This document shows positions 63,065 to 64,000 of a stretch of DNA of 64,000 nucleotides, one piece after another. The stretch covers positions 1 through 64,000 of the forward strand of contig NZ_BSKJ01000006.1 of the NCBI RefSeq assembly GCF_030159595.1, in the 5' to 3' direction. Below the pieces are notes generated by a model that made no database searches, had not been told where the DNA came from, and saw only the letters and a program-made list of their open reading frames with translations. The stretch comes from Pseudomonas putida (GTDB lineage: Bacteria; Pseudomonadota; Gammaproteobacteria; Pseudomonadales; Pseudomonadaceae). A program made the translations under genes and the position numbers. Each line of letters begins with the position of its first letter. Within the stretch, counting starts at the first letter, position 1.

Positions 63065-64000
63065 ATGTCCGATCGCCTGACCCTCCTGCGCCCCGACGAC
63101 TGGCACATCCATCTGCGCGATGGTGCCGTCCTGCCCCACACCGTTGGCGACGTGGCGCGTACCTTCGCCCGTGCCATCATCATGCCTAACCTGGTTCCGC
63201 CAGTGCGCAATGCCGCCGAGGCTGGCGCCTACCGTGAGCGCATCCTGGCCGCCCGCCCTGCCGGCAGCCGCTTCGAGCCGTTGATGGTGCTGTACCTCAC
63301 CGACCGCACCAGCCCCGAGGACGTTCGCGCGGCCAAGGCCAGCGGCATCGTGTACGCCGCCAAGCTGTACCCGGCCGGCGCCACCACCAACTCCGACTCA
63401 GGCGTGACCAGCATCGACAACATCTTCCCGGCCATCGAGGCCCTGGCGGAAGTTGGCATGCCACTGCTGGTGCATGGCGAAGTGACGCGTAGCGAGATCG
63501 ACGTGTTCGACCGCGAAAAACGCTTCATCGACGAGCACATGCGCCGCTTGGTCGAGCGCTTCCCTACGCTGAAAGTGGTGTTCGAACACATCACCACCGG
63601 CGATGCCGCGCAGTTCGTCACCGAGGCCCCGGCCAACGTCGGTGCCACCATCACCGCGCAGCACCTGCTGTACAACCGCAACCACATGCTGGTTGGCGGC
63701 ATTCGCCCGCACTTCTACTGCCTGCCTATCCTCAAGCGCAACACTCACCAGGTGGCGTTGCTGGACGCAGCCACCAGCGGTAACCCGAAATTCTTCCTCG
63801 GCACAGACTCGGCGCCGCACGCCCGTCACGCCAAGGAAGCTGCTTGCGGATGCGCCGGTTGCTATACCGCTTATGCGGCCATCGAGATGTACGCCGAAGC
63901 GTTCGAGCAGCGTAACGCGCTGGACAAGCTGGAAGGCTTTGCCAGCCTGCACGGCCCGGCCTTCTACGGCCTGCCGGCGAACACCGACACCATTACCCTG
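63065..64000 (+). CDS. pyrC: dihydroorotase PyrC, 3' end outside the window
   Basis: The first 312 codons of class II dihydroorotase, which closes carbamoyl aspartate to dihydroorotate in pyrimidine synthesis. The zinc motif DWHIHLRD is at residues 12-19, the carboxylated lysine is in YAAKLYPAG near 101, and later ligand regions read [16 protein letters not shown] and [16 protein letters not shown]. coli PyrC has 348 aa, so about 35 codons are cut off by the window edge. Confidence 0.96.
   Translation, partial: MSDRLTLLRPDDWHIHLRDGAVLPHTVGDVARTFARAIIMPNLVPPVRNAAEAGAYRERILAARPAGSRFEPLMVLYLTDRTSPEDVRAAKASGIVYAAKLYPAGATTNSDSGVTSIDNIFPAIEALAEVGMPLLVHGEVTRSEIDVFDREKRFIDEHMRRLVERFPTLKVVFEHITTGDAAQFVTEAPANVGATITAQHLLYNRNHMLVGGIRPHFYCLPILKRNTHQVALLDAATSGNPKFFLGTDSAPHARHAKEAACGCAGCYTAYAAIEMYAEAFEQRNALDKLEGFASLHGPAFYGLPANTDTITL

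Noticed and set aside
1..64000. CRISPR array, tRNA genes, prophage or toxin-antitoxin pair
   Set aside because: I looked for regularly spaced repeats, tRNA-like cloverleafs with CCA context, phage genes and paired small genes and found none that I could support.

Overview
The window is chromosomal DNA from a high-GC gammaproteobacterium, almost certainly Pseudomonas and most likely the P. putida group. The evidence is the neighbourhood rapA, braC-livHMGF, pdxH, dinG, dcd, apbC, metG, rsx genes, nth, PA3496-type gene, argG, motY, pyrC, plus REP elements of the P. putida type (inverted copies of a motif ending in GCTCCCACAGG) and an Anr box. There is no insertion sequence, prophage, integrase, tRNA gene or CRISPR array that I can see, so this is mostly core genome with small accessory modules.

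Layout. 1-246: leader and tandem promoters of a leftward rRNA operon whose 16S gene lies just outside the window. 247-6270: an FNT-family channel, an MBL-fold lipase-like hydrolase, a MASE2-GGDEF diguanylate cyclase and a CHASE4-PAS-GGDEF-EAL gene broken by one in-frame amber codon. 6281-11580: a small hypothetical, an aaeAB-like efflux operon (adaptor, DUF1656, FUSC), a 38-residue membrane protein that looks like cbb3-oxidase subunit CcoM behind a perfect Anr box, and small or lipoprotein genes. 11741-18349: rapA, an MHYT-GGDEF-EAL protein, a hydroxyisobutyrate-dehydrogenase-family enzyme and a DUF2288 protein. 18709-23652: the complete branched-chain amino acid ABC importer. 23770-36557: COG3650 lipoprotein, FAD enzyme, nhaA, SlyB-like lipoprotein, pdxH, an OmpA lipoprotein with a Lys/Ala/Pro-rich tail, a class C serine hydrolase, a GH50-like glycosidase, dinG and a CopD-like membrane protein.

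36560-46306: a 47-bp perfect inverted repeat, a collagen-like exported protein, DUF1145, two tandem OmpA/TSP3 lipoproteins, an operon of DUF6231, YchJ, LEA2 lipoprotein and a His-rich SEC-C protein, then the most unusual part of the window. This is a four-gene leftward operon (CysE-like, AlaX-like editing protein, MFS transporter, cysteine-synthase-fold enzyme), each pair joined by a 4-bp ATGA overlap, divergent from a MocR-type PLP regulator. It looks like a self-contained pathway that activates serine, replaces the acetyl group, exports a product and protects tRNA against it.

46410-51905: a penicillin-acylase-family Ntn hydrolase, an M14-type peptidase flanked on both sides by decayed pieces of the ligase-associated DNA repair module (ATP-dependent ligase and DEXH helicase), a short Pro-rich protein, dcd and a cold-shock gene. 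52090-64000: apbC, metG, a degenerate Rnf/Rsx set (A, D, G and E only, with most intramembrane Fe-S cysteines missing), nth, a PA3496-family gene, an orphan LuxR-type response regulator, a small membrane protein, argG, motY and the first 312 codons of pyrC.
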